DNA from: Cyclobacteriaceae bacterium
GTDB lineage: Bacteria; Bacteroidota; Bacteroidia; Cytophagales; Cyclobacteriaceae
Direction: 5' to 3'
Assembly: GCA_958296015.1 (NCBI GenBank)
Contig: CATQIH010000007.1
Coordinates: forward strand, 62,001-126,000
DNA length: 64,000 nucleotides
The first letter of the stretch is position 1; each line of letters opens with the position of its first letter. Shown in pieces: positions 1 to 9,307 of this stretch. The notes under the pieces were generated by a model, which searched no databases, had not been told where the DNA came from, and saw nothing but the letters and a program-made list of their open reading frames with translations. The position numbers and the translations under genes are program-made.

Positions 1-58
1 CCTGGGCGTAATTCTGGTTATTGCGCTTATCGTCTGGATCATACGCAAGGTACTTTAA
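1..58 (+). CDS. C-terminal end of a membrane protein (partial)
   Basis: An open frame enters from the left edge and stops with TAA at 56-58. The 18 visible residues are strongly hydrophobic (a run ending VIALIVWIIRKVL) and end in basic residues, which suggests a C-terminal membrane helix. Too little is present to name a family. Confidence 0.5.
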   Translation, partial: LGVILVIALIVWIIRKVL

Positions 59-287
59 TGCTCATTGCTTCTGATGTAGCAGTAATCCTATAATGCTACG
101 TATTGCCTAACTTTATCAGTGACTGTTTAGCAGCCTTTAGCTCATACTGGCTGCTAAATTTGCAGATTGTTTGCATTAATGTGAATGCTTACGAATATTT
201 ATTGCAAATAATGTGTTGATGTTAAAACTATCAACGTTTTACATAAACAGTGCGCAAACAACGCATCACATTTTAAGTTTTTGAAAT
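59..287. other. Intergenic region upstream of the VWA gene
   Basis: About 230 AT-rich bases between the partial gene and the VWA gene. The promoter of the following gene is expected here, but I see no full TTTG/TAnnTTTG pair and no strong terminator. Confidence 0.4.
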
Positions 288-1391
288 ATGTTAGGATACC
301 GGTTTACAGAATATATACCTGATGAGAAAGCACAGGATCAAAGCACCTTTGACCAGCTTCTCAATATCTTTATGCAACTGATGGTGATCACCTCCGGCGA
401 TGTGTCAGAGGCATTGCAATGGATGAACAGCCTGAACAACCAATATGGCATGACCAATGACGAATATGGCATGGGTGATTTTATCCAGGACTTGAAAGAT
501 AAAGGATACGTGACAGACGAAAACAAACCTGGCTCTTTTGAGATCACAGCAAAAGCGGAGCGTAGCATCAGAAAAAGTGCGCTGGAAGAAATCTTCGGCA
601 AGCTCAAAAAGTCTGGCAAGGGAGACCATAAGACTCCACACAGTGGCTTTGGCGATGAACCCAGCACCGACCGCCGCGACTATCAGTTTGGCGATACACT
701 CGAGCAGATCGCCATGACAGATTCTATCCGCAATGCGCAGATCAACCACGGCCTCAATGATTTCACCCTGACAGAGGGCGATCTGGAGGTGAACGATACG
801 GAATACAAGACGCAGACCTCTACCGTGCTGATGATTGATATTTCGCACTCCATGATCTTGTATGGTGAAGACAGGATTACACCTGCCAAAAAAGTGGCGA
901 TGGCCCTGTCAGAGTTAATTACTACCAAATACAAGAAGGATACGCTCGATATTATCGTATTTGGCAACGATGCCTGGCAGATACAGATCAAAGATTTGCC
1001 TTATCTACAGGTGGGCCCCTACCATACCAATACGGTAGCGGGGCTGGAACTGGCACTGGATATTCTGCGCCGCCGCAAGACCAAGAACAAGCAGATATTC
1101 ATGATCACCGACGGAAAGCCCACCTGTCTGAAACAGGGTATTAAATACTATAAAAACAGTTTTGGTCTGGATAGCAAAATCCTCAACCGAACACTGAACC
1201 TGGGCGCACAATGCCGCAGGCTTGATATTCCTGTTACCACATTCATGATTGCTTCTGATCCTTACCTGAAACAGTTCGTCAAGAAATTTACCGAAGTCAA
1301 CAATGGTAATGCTTACTATAGTGACCTAAAAGGCTTGGGTAACCTTATTTTTGAAGACTACCGCCGCAATCGCAGAAAAAACTATAAATAA
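288..1391 (+). CDS. VWA-domain protein, partner of a MoxR-type ATPase
   Basis: A 367-residue protein. Residues about 175-350 form a von Willebrand A domain: the MIDAS metal site is seen as DISHS (184-188), a TNT stretch near 247 and ITDG near 273. The first 170 residues are a charged region without a recognised domain. No signal peptide is visible, so it is probably cytoplasmic. It lies 99 bases before a MoxR-type AAA+ ATPase. Such pairs act as chaperone-like or metal-insertion machines in which the ATPase drives the VWA protein, but the client here is unknown. The domain call is strong; the physiological role is open. Confidence 0.85.
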   Translation: MLGYRFTEYIPDEKAQDQSTFDQLLNIFMQLMVITSGDVSEALQWMNSLNNQYGMTNDEYGMGDFIQDLKDKGYVTDENKPGSFEITAKAERSIRKSALEEIFGKLKKSGKGDHKTPHSGFGDEPSTDRRDYQFGDTLEQIAMTDSIRNAQINHGLNDFTLTEGDLEVNDTEYKTQTSTVLMIDISHSMILYGEDRITPAKKVAMALSELITTKYKKDTLDIIVFGNDAWQIQIKDLPYLQVGPYHTNTVAGLELALDILRRRKTKNKQIFMITDGKPTCLKQGIKYYKNSFGLDSKILNRTLNLGAQCRRLDIPVTTFMIASDPYLKQFVKKFTEVNNGNAYYSDLKGLGNLIFEDYRRNRRKNYK

Positions 1392-1490
1392 AATAAGTTT
1401 ACATTTCCCTATTCATAGTTCGCAGTGTAAACTTTGAACCCTGGATTACGAACCTACCACTGTGAACTTCACACTTTGAACTCTGAAAGC

Positions 1491-3023
1491 ATGCAATATT
1501 ACGAGATTCCATCTGATAAATTACTGAAAATACATACACTGGGTGAGCTGAAAGCTACAGGTTACCAACCCAGACCAGTGAAGCAAGAGTTGCGGGACAA
1601 TCTTATCCAAAGGTTGAAGCGCAAAGAGCCTGTTTTTGAAGGCATATGGGGCTATGAAGAAACTGTTATCCCGGATATGCAGCGGGCTATTCTGTCTATG
1701 CACAATATTATCCTGCTGGGTTTGCGTGGACAGGCAAAAACCCGTATTGCCCGCATGATGGTAGACCTGATGGATGAATACATTCCTGTCATTCATGGCA
1801 GCGAGCTTAACGATGATCCGCTCAGTCCGCTTTCCAGTTTTGGCATCACTGCTGTAGCTGATCATGGAGACCAAACGCCCATCAGCTGGATGCACCGTTC
1901 GGAACGGTATGCTGAAAAGCTGGCCACGCCCGACGTGTCGGTAGCCGACCTGATAGGTGATACAGACCCGATCAAAGCAGCGGCACTCAAGCTGCCCTAT
2001 TCAGATGAGCGGGTAATTCATTATGGGCTGATTCCACGTTCTCACCGAAGTATCTTCGTGATCAACGAGCTACCGGATTTGCAGGCGCGCATACAGGTGG
2101 CGCTGTTTAACATTTTGCAGGAAGGCGACATACAGATCAGAGGCTTTAAGATCAGGCTTCCGCTGGACATACAGTTTGTCTTCACGGCCAACCCGGAAGA
2201 CTATACCAACCGGGGAAGCATTGTGACACCGCTAAAAGACCGAATAGATAGCCAGATCATCACGCACTATCCGCGCACGCTGGATATCAGCAAGCGGATC
2301 ACCGAACAGGAAGCGTTTATTAAAGAGCCACAGCAGGCGAAGATAAAAGTCAATGAGCTTGCCAAAGATTTGATTGAGCAGGTGGCTTTTGAAGCCAGGG
2401 AAAGCGAATACGTAGACGAAAAAAGTGGCGTGTCGGCCCGTCTGACCATTTCCGCTTATGAAAACCTGATGAGTTCCGCAGAACGCCGCATTCTGATCAA
2501 CAACGAGACGGATACCTTTATCCGTATCTCAGATTTTATCGGGGTGCTGCCTTCCATCACCGGCAAAGTGGAGCTGGTGTATGAAGGCGAACAGGAAGGG
2601 CCGGGCATTGTGGCGCAAAGCCTGGTAGGCAAAGCCATCCGCACACAATTTGTTAAGTATTTTCCCAATCCGGAAGATAAGCGTAAGCAGAAGCAAAAAG
2701 AAAAAAACCCTTACCGCAAGATTGTGGAATGGTTTGGCGAAGGCAAAGAAATAGATATTCTCAATGACCTGAGCAACAGCGAGTACAAAAAGCTACTCCT
2801 GTCGGTGCCGGGGTTGGAAGACCTGGTGAAGACTTATCACCGTGATCTGAAAGAGCAGGATAAGCTGTTTTTTATGGAATTTGCCTTGCACGGACTGGCA
2901 GAATACAGTCAGCTTAGCAAAAAGCAACTTACGGCGGGCATCCAGTTTAAAGACCTGCTCAGTAGCATGTTTTCTATGCCCAGTGAGTTTGACGAAAGCG
3001 ACGACGATGATCTTGGGCGTTAG
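1491..3023 (+). CDS. MoxR/magnesium-chelatase-type AAA+ ATPase
   Basis: The frame opens at a TTG (1434), but the first ATG at 1491 gives a clean 510-residue protein, and the bases before it look like spacer sequence. Nucleotide-binding signs are a Walker A-like GLRGQAKT (residues 77-84), a Walker B-like SIFVINE (187-193), a sensor-1 stretch FTANPEDYT (231-239) and a TPLKDRID segment (247-254) with a likely arginine finger. The Walker A has Ala where Gly is usual, and the Walker B has NE instead of DE. The C-terminal third is helical and ends acidic. It follows the VWA gene and probably works with it. The substrate is unknown. Confidence 0.85.
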   Translation: MQYYEIPSDKLLKIHTLGELKATGYQPRPVKQELRDNLIQRLKRKEPVFEGIWGYEETVIPDMQRAILSMHNIILLGLRGQAKTRIARMMVDLMDEYIPVIHGSELNDDPLSPLSSFGITAVADHGDQTPISWMHRSERYAEKLATPDVSVADLIGDTDPIKAAALKLPYSDERVIHYGLIPRSHRSIFVINELPDLQARIQVALFNILQEGDIQIRGFKIRLPLDIQFVFTANPEDYTNRGSIVTPLKDRIDSQIITHYPRTLDISKRITEQEAFIKEPQQAKIKVNELAKDLIEQVAFEARESEYVDEKSGVSARLTISAYENLMSSAERRILINNETDTFIRISDFIGVLPSITGKVELVYEGEQEGPGIVAQSLVGKAIRTQFVKYFPNPEDKRKQKQKEKNPYRKIVEWFGEGKEIDILNDLSNSEYKKLLLSVPGLEDLVKTYHRDLKEQDKLFFMEFALHGLAEYSQLSKKQLTAGIQFKDLLSSMFSMPSEFDESDDDDLGR

Positions 3024-3147
3024 GACTTAGAAACTGGGTTTTGGGGCGAATCATTGTTTCTTAAAACTCAATCTCTAAATTCTAAAACCGTGCGATCCGG
3101 CGTAGAGCGCGGTCGTCTAATTCCCAAAACCCAAAACCCACAATACT

Positions 3148-3837
3148 ATGTCCCTTCAGAAAATCAGGCAGATGGTGCAGCAGGGAGAGGGTGAGATGAT
3201 AGAGTTTAAAAGAAAAGTTGCTCATCCGGAAAAAATCATCCGCGAAATTGTAGCCTTTGCTAATACCAGTGGCGGTAACCTGCTGATCGGCGTAGATGAC
3301 AATGGCACCATACCGGGTATTAAGTTTGCAGAAGAAGAGATGTATGTGTTGGAAAAAGCCATTGAGAAATGGTGCCGCCCGCATATTGCCTACAAGGCAG
3401 AGATCGTTCCCGTGACCGGCAGCAAGTTTGTGGTGAGCTATCACATTCCGGAAAGCGACCGGAAGCCACATTATATCATAGAAGAAGGCACAGTGGCCGT
3501 GATGACGGGAAAGAACCTGAAGCAGCGTTCCGGGAAGAAATGGGGACAAGCCTACGTGCGCTTTGAAGATAAAAGCCTACAGGCCAGCCGGGAGATGTGG
3601 CAGATACTACGGCGAAAGCGAAAAGAAAAAGACATCAAGTTCAATTTTGGCGAAAAGGAAAAGATGCTCATGCAATACCTCGACCAGCATACATCCGTTA
3701 CGGTCAGGCAGTTTGCAGAAGCCGCCCGGTTGCCTATCAGAAACGCTTCGCAAACCCTGGTGCTGCTTGTCCTTGCCAACGTGCTGAAAGTTATTCCCAG
3801 AGAAAAAGAAGACATCTATATACTCAAGTTTTCGTAA
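3148..3837 (+). CDS. Schlafen AlbA_2 domain protein with C-terminal winged helix
   Basis: A 229-residue protein. The first 130 residues match the AlbA_2 fold: EMIEFKRK near residue 15, then EIVAFANTSGGNLLIGV and a DDNG loop. Residues about 165-225 look like a winged-helix module, as in many AlbA_2 transcription-factor-like proteins. The full C-terminal ATP-binding domain of longer AAA_4 proteins is absent. It follows the MoxR gene in the same direction after a 124-base spacer, so it may or may not be co-transcribed. Predicted role is nucleic-acid binding or regulation; targets are unknown. Confidence 0.75.
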   Translation: MSLQKIRQMVQQGEGEMIEFKRKVAHPEKIIREIVAFANTSGGNLLIGVDDNGTIPGIKFAEEEMYVLEKAIEKWCRPHIAYKAEIVPVTGSKFVVSYHIPESDRKPHYIIEEGTVAVMTGKNLKQRSGKKWGQAYVRFEDKSLQASREMWQILRRKRKEKDIKFNFGEKEKMLMQYLDQHTSVTVRQFAEAARLPIRNASQTLVLLVLANVLKVIPREKEDIYILKFS

Positions 3838-3841
3838 CATA

Positions 3842-3887
3842 CCGGAACAAAAATATATTGGGAAAAAGTAATCTGTTTTTGTCCGGC
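3842..3887. terminator. Hairpin downstream of the AlbA_2 gene
   Basis: A CCGG-A-ACAAAAA arm pairs with TTTTTGTCCGG after about 23 bases, giving an 11-bp stem with one bulge. It sits just after the AlbA_2 stop. It could act as a weak terminator, or be an outer part of the repeat that follows at 3919-3949. Confidence 0.4.
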
Positions 3888-3918
3888 ATAACCCAAACAA
3901 AATTGCTCTGTAAGAAAA

Positions 3919-3949
3919 TAAATTTGCAAACCAATTTTGTTTGAGTATA
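3919..3949 (+). repeat. 31-bp repeat, copy A, upstream of phoH-like gene
   Basis: These 31 bases recur exactly, in reverse orientation, at 31529-31559. Both copies point the same way relative to the next gene, and both begin with TAAATTTG, which fits the Bacteroidota -7 box. Here the copy ends 55 bases before the phoH-like start. A 12-bp arm (3894-3905) is an inverted match to bases 3932-3943 within the repeat, so a hairpin can form. It may be a shared promoter/operator or a small mobile repeat. Confidence 0.7.
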
Positions 3950-4004
3950 TATTCACTAAATTTCCTTTCTTCATAGATTGTAGATACCCGTAGAAATTAT
4001 TTGT

Positions 4005-5390
4005 ATGCCGAGAGCCAAAAAAGAAACTGCCACCCCGGCAGCTCCCACCAAAGCCAATAAATCCAGAAGAACAAAGAAAATTTTTATCCTAGATACTTCA
4101 GTCATTATCTATGCCCACGATGCCATCATGAATTTTGAGGAGCACGATGTGGGCATCCCAATCACCGTGCTTGAGGAGCTTGACCAGTTCAAAAAAGGAG
4201 GCGATACCCGCAACTTTGAAGCAAGAGAATTTATCCGCTTGCTAGACAAACTCTCCGCTGAGCATACACTTCAGGATTGGATACCGCTTGATGGCAAAGG
4301 AAAAGGCTTTTTCAAAGTGATCATGAATCACGACAGCCCAATAGATGCTGAAAAGATCTTTGATGAGAAAAAGCCAGACCATAAAATCCTCAACGCAGCC
4401 CTCACAGTGAAAGAAGCCTACCCCAACCGTAAGGTGATTATGGTGACCAAAGACATCAACCTGAGGCTTAAAGCAAAATCGCTGAACCTGATTGCAGAAG
4501 ACTATGAGACAGGCAAAGTAAAGCACATTGCGGAACTCAAGAGCGGCAAAACGGTGATTGACAGGGTGAGCAGCACCAAAATTTCAGACCTATACCGGGA
4601 TAATGCAGTAGAAGTAGAAGAGATTGTCAATCCGGTACAGGTAGAAATTAACCACTACTACATCCTGAAAAGCAGCAAAAATTCTGCGTTGTGCTATTAC
4701 AATGCCATTACGCAAAAGATTGAAAAGGTAGATAAAAAACAGGCGTATGGTATCCGGCCCAAGAATGCCGAGCAGACGTTTGCCCTACATGCCATCATGA
4801 ACCCGGATGTAAGACTGGTATCCATACAAGGAGTGGCCGGCACCGGCAAGACATTGCTGGCATTGGCGGGCGCGCTGGAGCAACGTAAGGAATATAAACA
4901 AATCTATCTGGCGCGTCCTATTGTGCCCCTAAGCAACAAAGACATTGGTTTTTTGCCTGGCGATATCAAGTCGAAGCTCAATCCATATATGGAGCCGCTT
5001 TGGGATAATTTGAAGTTTATCCAGAACCAGTTTCATGACAGCGACAAAGACCACATGCGTATTACAGAAATGATCAACCTTGAGAAGCTGGTCATCACGC
5101 CGCTGGCTTATATACGCGGAAGGAGCTTGTCTAATATCTTTTTCATTGTGGATGAGGCGCAAAACCTCACCCCACATGAGGTAAAAACCATCATTACCCG
5201 CGCTGGCGAAAATACCAAGATTATATTTACCGGTGATGTTTACCAGATCGATACGCCATATCTGGATTCGCAGAGCAATGGACTTTCTTACCTGATTGAC
5301 AGAATAAAATCGCATCCACTGTATGCACATATCACACTGGAGAAAGGGGAACGCTCCGAACTGGCCAATCTGGCTAACGAGTTATTGTGA
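4005..5390 (+). CDS. PIN-PhoH family ATPase/ribonuclease
   Basis: A 461-residue two-domain protein. Residues 25-165 are a PIN nuclease domain (KIFILDTSVI with D30, acidic EELD near 57-60, MVTKD near 147-150). Residues 250-461 are a PhoH-type P-loop ATPase with GVAGTGKT (276-283) and a Walker B IVDEAQN near 385. This PIN-PhoH order (PhoH2/YlaK type) is linked to RNA unwinding and cleavage. A basic 24-residue N-terminal tail precedes the PIN domain. It is preceded by a repeat shared with the chitinase gene. Family assignment is firm; the cellular RNA target is unknown. Confidence 0.9.
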   Translation: MPRAKKETATPAAPTKANKSRRTKKIFILDTSVIIYAHDAIMNFEEHDVGIPITVLEELDQFKKGGDTRNFEAREFIRLLDKLSAEHTLQDWIPLDGKGKGFFKVIMNHDSPIDAEKIFDEKKPDHKILNAALTVKEAYPNRKVIMVTKDINLRLKAKSLNLIAEDYETGKVKHIAELKSGKTVIDRVSSTKISDLYRDNAVEVEEIVNPVQVEINHYYILKSSKNSALCYYNAITQKIEKVDKKQAYGIRPKNAEQTFALHAIMNPDVRLVSIQGVAGTGKTLLALAGALEQRKEYKQIYLARPIVPLSNKDIGFLPGDIKSKLNPYMEPLWDNLKFIQNQFHDSDKDHMRITEMINLEKLVITPLAYIRGRSLSNIFFIVDEAQNLTPHEVKTIITRAGENTKIIFTGDVYQIDTPYLDSQSNGLSYLIDRIKSHPLYAHITLEKGERSELANLANELL

Positions 5391-5540
5391 TATCATATTG
5401 ATGTAGCTAACGACTTATTGTTGAACTTACAGGCAGATGAATTAAACTTTTCCGAAGGTTGGAAGTTTTATTGCAAAAGATGTGCATCATCCGGTTTTAA
5501 TGGAATGCACGTCATTCATTGATTATAAAACGTTTCAGCT

Positions 5541-6056
5541 ATGATGGTAAAAAGATTTTTGTCGGTGGCCGATCATGTAATAGGCCATGATATACATGAT
5601 GCCGTAAGTGAACAAATAGGCACCATAAAAGACGTATTTATAGATCCGGACAGCAACCGTCCTTTGTTTGTGGTGGTAGCTGAAGGCGGCTTTCTGGGCA
5701 TTGGTAGCGAGCATATTGTGCTTCCCTGGCATACTCTGGCTTTCAACCCCAATTCTCATGATATAAAATTTACCCGCGACCGGCATGAATTAAAAAATGC
5801 TCCTGACGTAGATATTGACAAGCTACGTGATGCAGATAAAGATGAGATGGATAAGATGATTGGCTTTTACGGTGAAGGCGACTTCAAAAAAGCGCAGAAA
5901 TCATCCAATGAAAACGACAATACCTTTGAGCGTCCGGATGACAATGAGCACGAAGGATATGAAGGGTCGGCTAAGATTACAGACGAACAGCCCAAAAATC
6001 ATTCGGATGAAATGAGCGAGAATGCAGATTACGATAAGTCGGGAAAGCTAAAGTAG
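5541..6056 (+). CDS. PRC-barrel domain protein
   Basis: A 171-residue soluble protein. The first 85 residues resemble a PRC barrel: a short beta-rich unit with GTIKDVFIDPDSNRPLFVVV and a second strand pair around GIGSEHIVLPW. The remaining half is highly charged, rich in Asp, Glu, Lys and Asn, and probably disordered. No membrane segment or signal peptide is seen. PRC-barrel proteins of this kind are often stress or surface-associated in Bacteroidota, but no specific role can be read here. Confidence 0.7.
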   Translation: MMVKRFLSVADHVIGHDIHDAVSEQIGTIKDVFIDPDSNRPLFVVVAEGGFLGIGSEHIVLPWHTLAFNPNSHDIKFTRDRHELKNAPDVDIDKLRDADKDEMDKMIGFYGEGDFKKAQKSSNENDNTFERPDDNEHEGYEGSAKITDEQPKNHSDEMSENADYDKSGKLK

Positions 6057-6088
6057 CCTGCTTTTGCAATATGAGAGACTTAAAGAAG

Positions 6089-6124
6089 CAAAAAGCCTTG
6101 CTGATGAGCAGGGCTTTTTTGTTT
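6089..6124. terminator. Bidirectional terminator between PRC-barrel gene and rplS
   Basis: AAAAGCCTTGCT pairs with AGCAGGGCTTTT across a GATG loop, with one G-U pair, and is flanked by an A-tract and a T-tract. It can end both convergent transcripts and overlaps the rplS stop region. Confidence 0.85.
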
Positions 6125-6491
6125 ATTTTGACGAATGACGCATTCTTTCTTTGATACGAGCGGCTTTTCCCTGACGGCCTCTTAAGTAGTAGATACGTGC
6201 TCTGCGCACTTTACCCTGGCGGATCAATTCAATCTTGTCGATGCTTGGCGAAGCAATAGGGAATATTCTTTCTACACCTACGTTGTTAGATATTTTTCTT
6301 ACTGTGAAGGTTTCACCGTTGGTACTGGTATTTTTCCGCTGAATCACCACGCCCTGAAACTGCTGAATACGCTCTTTGTTACCTTCGGTAATCTTTACGT
6401 GTACGTTGATGGTATCGCCTGCCTTAAACTTGGGATATTTTTGCAAGGCTTGTCTGTAATCTTCTTCTATAAATTTGAAAAGCTCACTCAT
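6123..6491 (-). CDS. rplS: 50S ribosomal protein L19
   Basis: A 122-residue protein starting [16 protein letters not shown], with the L19 signatures [23 protein letters not shown] and [24 protein letters not shown]. The frame extends 15 codons further upstream, but the ATG at 6491 fits the family start. It is a structural part of the large subunit at the 30S-50S interface. It is separated from the usual trmD/rimM context. A -7 box (TATATTTG on the minus strand) lies 43 bases upstream. Confidence 0.95.
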   Translation of the reverse strand: MSELFKFIEEDYRQALQKYPKFKAGDTINVHVKITEGNKERIQQFQGVVIQRKNTSTNGETFTVRKISNNVGVERIFPIASPSIDKIELIRQGKVRRARIYYLRGRQGKAARIKERMRHSSK

Positions 6492-6533
6492 GATTTTATG
6501 TCTTCTGTATATGCTGTCTCCGAAAAAGAAGTG

Positions 6534-6541
6534 CAAATATA
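6534..6541 (-). promoter_or_regulatory. -7 box for rplS
   Basis: On the minus strand this reads TATATTTG, an exact TAnnTTTG match, 43 bases before the rplS ATG. A matching -33 TTTG is not clear. Confidence 0.45.
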
Positions 6542-6599
6542 AGAAAGCCTGCGAAAAAAGATACAGAGATACCGCTTTTTATTTTATGAGGAAGAAGAT

Positions 6600-6914
6600 T
6601 TAGGCACTTGCCAGCTGGTATTTTTCAAAGTTGACCAGATCCAGCAGAGTATCTACAATGTGATGAGGGTCTTTTGGATGGTAGCCTCGGTAGCGAAGAT
6701 TGATTGTGACGCCTGTATTTGCATAAAAGGTCACCTTTCCTTTGACGCGGCGATATGGGCCTTCATAAAAAGCAATTTCCATGATCGTATTGGCTTCTCC
6801 GTCAGAAAAGCAACAGCGCAGATTCCATTGGAGTTCGCTGTGATCTTTGATCAGTACATTCAATAAGTCGGTAATTGTAGTACAGTTAGGAAATGAAGTA
6901 GTCATATTCGTCAT
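6600..6914 (-). CDS. Hypothetical protein, 104 residues
   Basis: The open frame starts at TTG 6938, but ATG codons at 6914 and 6905 are more likely starts; 6914 is used. The protein has no recognised motif. It is mixed helix/strand in character, with two adjacent cysteines (RCCFSDGE) and a tyrosine/arginine-rich middle. Upstream sequence is very AT-rich, as expected for a promoter. It stands alone, 108 bases upstream of rplS on the same strand. Function is unknown. Confidence 0.55.
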   Translation of the reverse strand: MTNMTTSFPNCTTITDLLNVLIKDHSELQWNLRCCFSDGEANTIMEIAFYEGPYRRVKGKVTFYANTGVTINLRYRGYHPKDPHHIVDTLLDLVNFEKYQLASA

Positions 6915-7157
6915 GTTTAGCAAGATAATAATATACAAAATCTATAATAAAATTGCAAAAACTTATCGTTTAATAAATTTTAATTATCAAAAAGCACTTC
7001 GTTTTGATAAATCCTAAACTAACACTACTCAATGGTTCAGGTAAAGAAAAGTCACACAGCATAGCCAGGCAGGATATTTACCGCCTTTTTGTTCATCATA
7101 CATATATAGCAGGCAAACACCCAATGGTTATTTCTGTTTTATTTAATAAAAGAAAGC

Positions 7158-8009
7158 ATGACCTATCAAAATACGACGCATACCTTATTTACCCACGATC
7201 AGGTTGAACTGTTCTGGCAGCGGTGGATACCGGAAGGACAGGTGCAGCGCCTGCTGGTATTACAACATGGTATTGGTGAACATTCCGGACGTTATCACTC
7301 TTTGGTTGATGTTATGGAAGGAAGCGGCACGGCCATTTATGCGCTGGAATCTCGTGGGCACGGCAGGTCACCAGGCAAAAAAGGTCATATTGATCATTTT
7401 ACTACTTATGCCCATGACTTGGGGGAGTTGGTGCAACTGGCTATGCAAGAACATGCAAAGCAACCTGTGTTTTTGCTGGGCCACTCGCTGGGCGGTGCCA
7501 TTGCGTTGACTTACGCGCTAGATAACGACAACCAGAAGAACCTTCGGGGCCTGATCCTAAGCTCGCCTGCTATTGAGATGCCAATGGATACTGCCACAAA
7601 GGTTAAAAAGCAGATAGGAGCATTGCTGACCCACATTGCGCCATCTCTCACCATTGATACCAATCTGAATCCAAATGACTTATCGCATGACCCAAAAGTA
7701 GGGCAGGATTATGTGAAAGACCCGCTTACGCATGGCAAGATATCTATTGGCATGGGACATGCATTGTTCAACCTGCACAAGCATTTTTATGCCAAAGCAA
7801 AAAGCCTATACATTCCGGTATATATCTTTCATGGCACCGGCGACCGGATTACCTCACCGGAAGGCTCCAAAAAGTTCTTCCGTCTGTTACGCCAACCCGA
7901 TAAAAGCCTGCGGCTCTACGATGGGTTGTACCACGAAACCATGCACGAAAAAGAGCCAGACCGTAGCCAGGTTTTGCAAGATTTGAGGCAATGGCTACTC
8001 AATCATTGA
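7158..8009 (+). CDS. Alpha/beta hydrolase, monoacylglycerol-lipase-like
   Basis: A 283-residue cytoplasmic protein of the serine-aminopeptidase S33/Hydrolase_4 type. The nucleophile elbow is GHSLGG, the acid is in GTGDRITSP, and the histidine is in YHETMHE. An early HGIGEHSGRY loop and ALESRGHGRSPG match monoacylglycerol lipases and lysophospholipases. Likely substrates are monoacylglycerols or related esters; this is inferred from family. It is a single-gene unit after an AT-rich spacer. Confidence 0.85.
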   Translation: MTYQNTTHTLFTHDQVELFWQRWIPEGQVQRLLVLQHGIGEHSGRYHSLVDVMEGSGTAIYALESRGHGRSPGKKGHIDHFTTYAHDLGELVQLAMQEHAKQPVFLLGHSLGGAIALTYALDNDNQKNLRGLILSSPAIEMPMDTATKVKKQIGALLTHIAPSLTIDTNLNPNDLSHDPKVGQDYVKDPLTHGKISIGMGHALFNLHKHFYAKAKSLYIPVYIFHGTGDRITSPEGSKKFFRLLRQPDKSLRLYDGLYHETMHEKEPDRSQVLQDLRQWLLNH

Positions 8010-8090
8010 TCTTTCGTTGTTCTATGATGCAGCAAAAATAATTAGGCAGCTTCAAACCATCTGATTGTATAAGAGCAATTGCAACTTTTA

Positions 8091-8201
8091 TTAATTCAGA
8101 TAAAAGGTAAACTCAAAAAGCGCAGGAAGACCGATTCGGCTGTTTTCTTCTTCAGCGATAAAGCGTAAGCCAGATTCGATGGTAACGCTGATCTTTTTCA
8201 T
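8091..8201 (-). CDS. Possible small protein downstream of metF
   Basis: A 36-residue frame starts at an ATG (8201) with MKKISVTIESG and ends in FEFTFYLN. It lies 41 bases after the metF stop on the same strand. It has a plausible basic start but no known domain. It could be a chance frame. Confidence 0.25.
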   Translation of the reverse strand: MKKISVTIESGLRFIAEEENSRIGLPALFEFTFYLN

Positions 8202-8242
8202 ATTTTTAGTTATTTGTATATCATAAAAGCGAATATTAGTAT

Positions 8243-9196
8243 CTAAAAAACCTGCTCCGCCACTCTTTTGACCAGTTCGGACTTGCTCATGGTATAGAAG
8301 TGCAATACGGGAGCACCAAAGTCTATCAGCTCTTTGCATTGCTGTACGCACCATGCTACGCCTACATCTTTCACCTGCTTGTTGTCTTTGCATTTTCTTA
8401 CCTCCTTCGCCAGCACATCCGGAATATCCAGATGGAAGAACTGAGGCAGCACTGTTAGGTGATTTAGGGTAGCCATTGGCTTGAGGCCAGGAATAATAGG
8501 TACAGCGATGTCATGCGCCCGGCACTGGTCTACGAACCGGAAATATACCTGGTTGTCGAAGAACATCTGGGTGACAATAAACTCCGCACCGGCAGCTACT
8601 TTCTGCTTCAGGTACTCAAAATCAGTCTCATGGTTGGGTGCTTCAAAGTGTTTTTCGGGATAAGCCGCCGCACCAATACAAAAATCGGTAGGCGTAGCTT
8701 CCGGCAGGTCTTCGTCCAGATAGACCCCCCGATTCATGTTGTTTACCTGTCCAATCATTTCGCTAGCGTAGCAGTGCCCGTCAGGATGCGGCACAAAGCC
8801 CGACTCTGACTTGACCGGATCACCGCGCAGAATTAGCACATTCTGGATACCCAGAAAGTCAAGATCAATCAGCATATTTTCGGTGTCTTCTTTAGAGAAA
8901 CCACCACATATCACGTGAGGCACAGTATCTACCCCATAGCGGTTCTGAATAGCTGCACAGATGCCAACCGTACCGGGGCGTTTGCGAGTCACGGTCTTTT
9001 TCAGCATACCGTTTCCCATTTCCTTGTACACATACTCTTCACGGTGATAGGTCACATCAATAAAAGAAGGTTTGAACTCCATCATAGAGTCTATATGAGA
9101 AAATAGCGTATTAATATTTTCTCCTTTTTTGGGGGGAAGAATCTCAAATGTAAACAAGGTTTGCGTGGCACGCTGAATATGTTCTATTACTTTCAT
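8243..9196 (-). CDS. metF: Methylenetetrahydrofolate reductase
   Basis: A 317-residue FAD enzyme that reduces 5,10-methylene-THF to 5-methyl-THF for methionine synthesis. Family marks are FEILPPKKGENI near the N-terminus, the RGDPV loop, and FIVTQMFFDNQVYF followed by PIIPGLKP. Length fits bacterial MetF without the eukaryotic regulatory domain. It is cytoplasmic. It is divergent from ppx with a 111-base shared upstream region that contains a minus-strand -7 box. No methionine genes are adjacent, and I see no SAM riboswitch. Confidence 0.95.
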   Translation of the reverse strand: MKVIEHIQRATQTLFTFEILPPKKGENINTLFSHIDSMMEFKPSFIDVTYHREEYVYKEMGNGMLKKTVTRKRPGTVGICAAIQNRYGVDTVPHVICGGFSKEDTENMLIDLDFLGIQNVLILRGDPVKSESGFVPHPDGHCYASEMIGQVNNMNRGVYLDEDLPEATPTDFCIGAAAYPEKHFEAPNHETDFEYLKQKVAAGAEFIVTQMFFDNQVYFRFVDQCRAHDIAVPIIPGLKPMATLNHLTVLPQFFHLDIPDVLAKEVRKCKDNKQVKDVGVAWCVQQCKELIDFGAPVLHFYTMSKSELVKRVAEQVF

Positions 9197-9226
9197 ACCG
9201 ATTGGACGTTAATCATAAAATGGCTG

Positions 9227-9234
9227 CAAAAATA
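9227..9234 (-). promoter_or_regulatory. -7 box for metF
   Basis: The minus strand reads TATTTTTG, an exact TAnnTTTG match, 30 bases upstream of the metF ATG. The -33 element is weak. Confidence 0.45.
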
Positions 9235-9307
9235 CATAAATCAAAGATTTTTTCTAATTTTACTGTCAATAACCTGTCCTGTATTTTTTACTTAAAAGTT
9301 TATTTGT

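Noticed and set aside
8091-9307. SAM riboswitch before metF
   Set aside because: The 111-base upstream region is AT-rich and shows no structured aptamer pattern.
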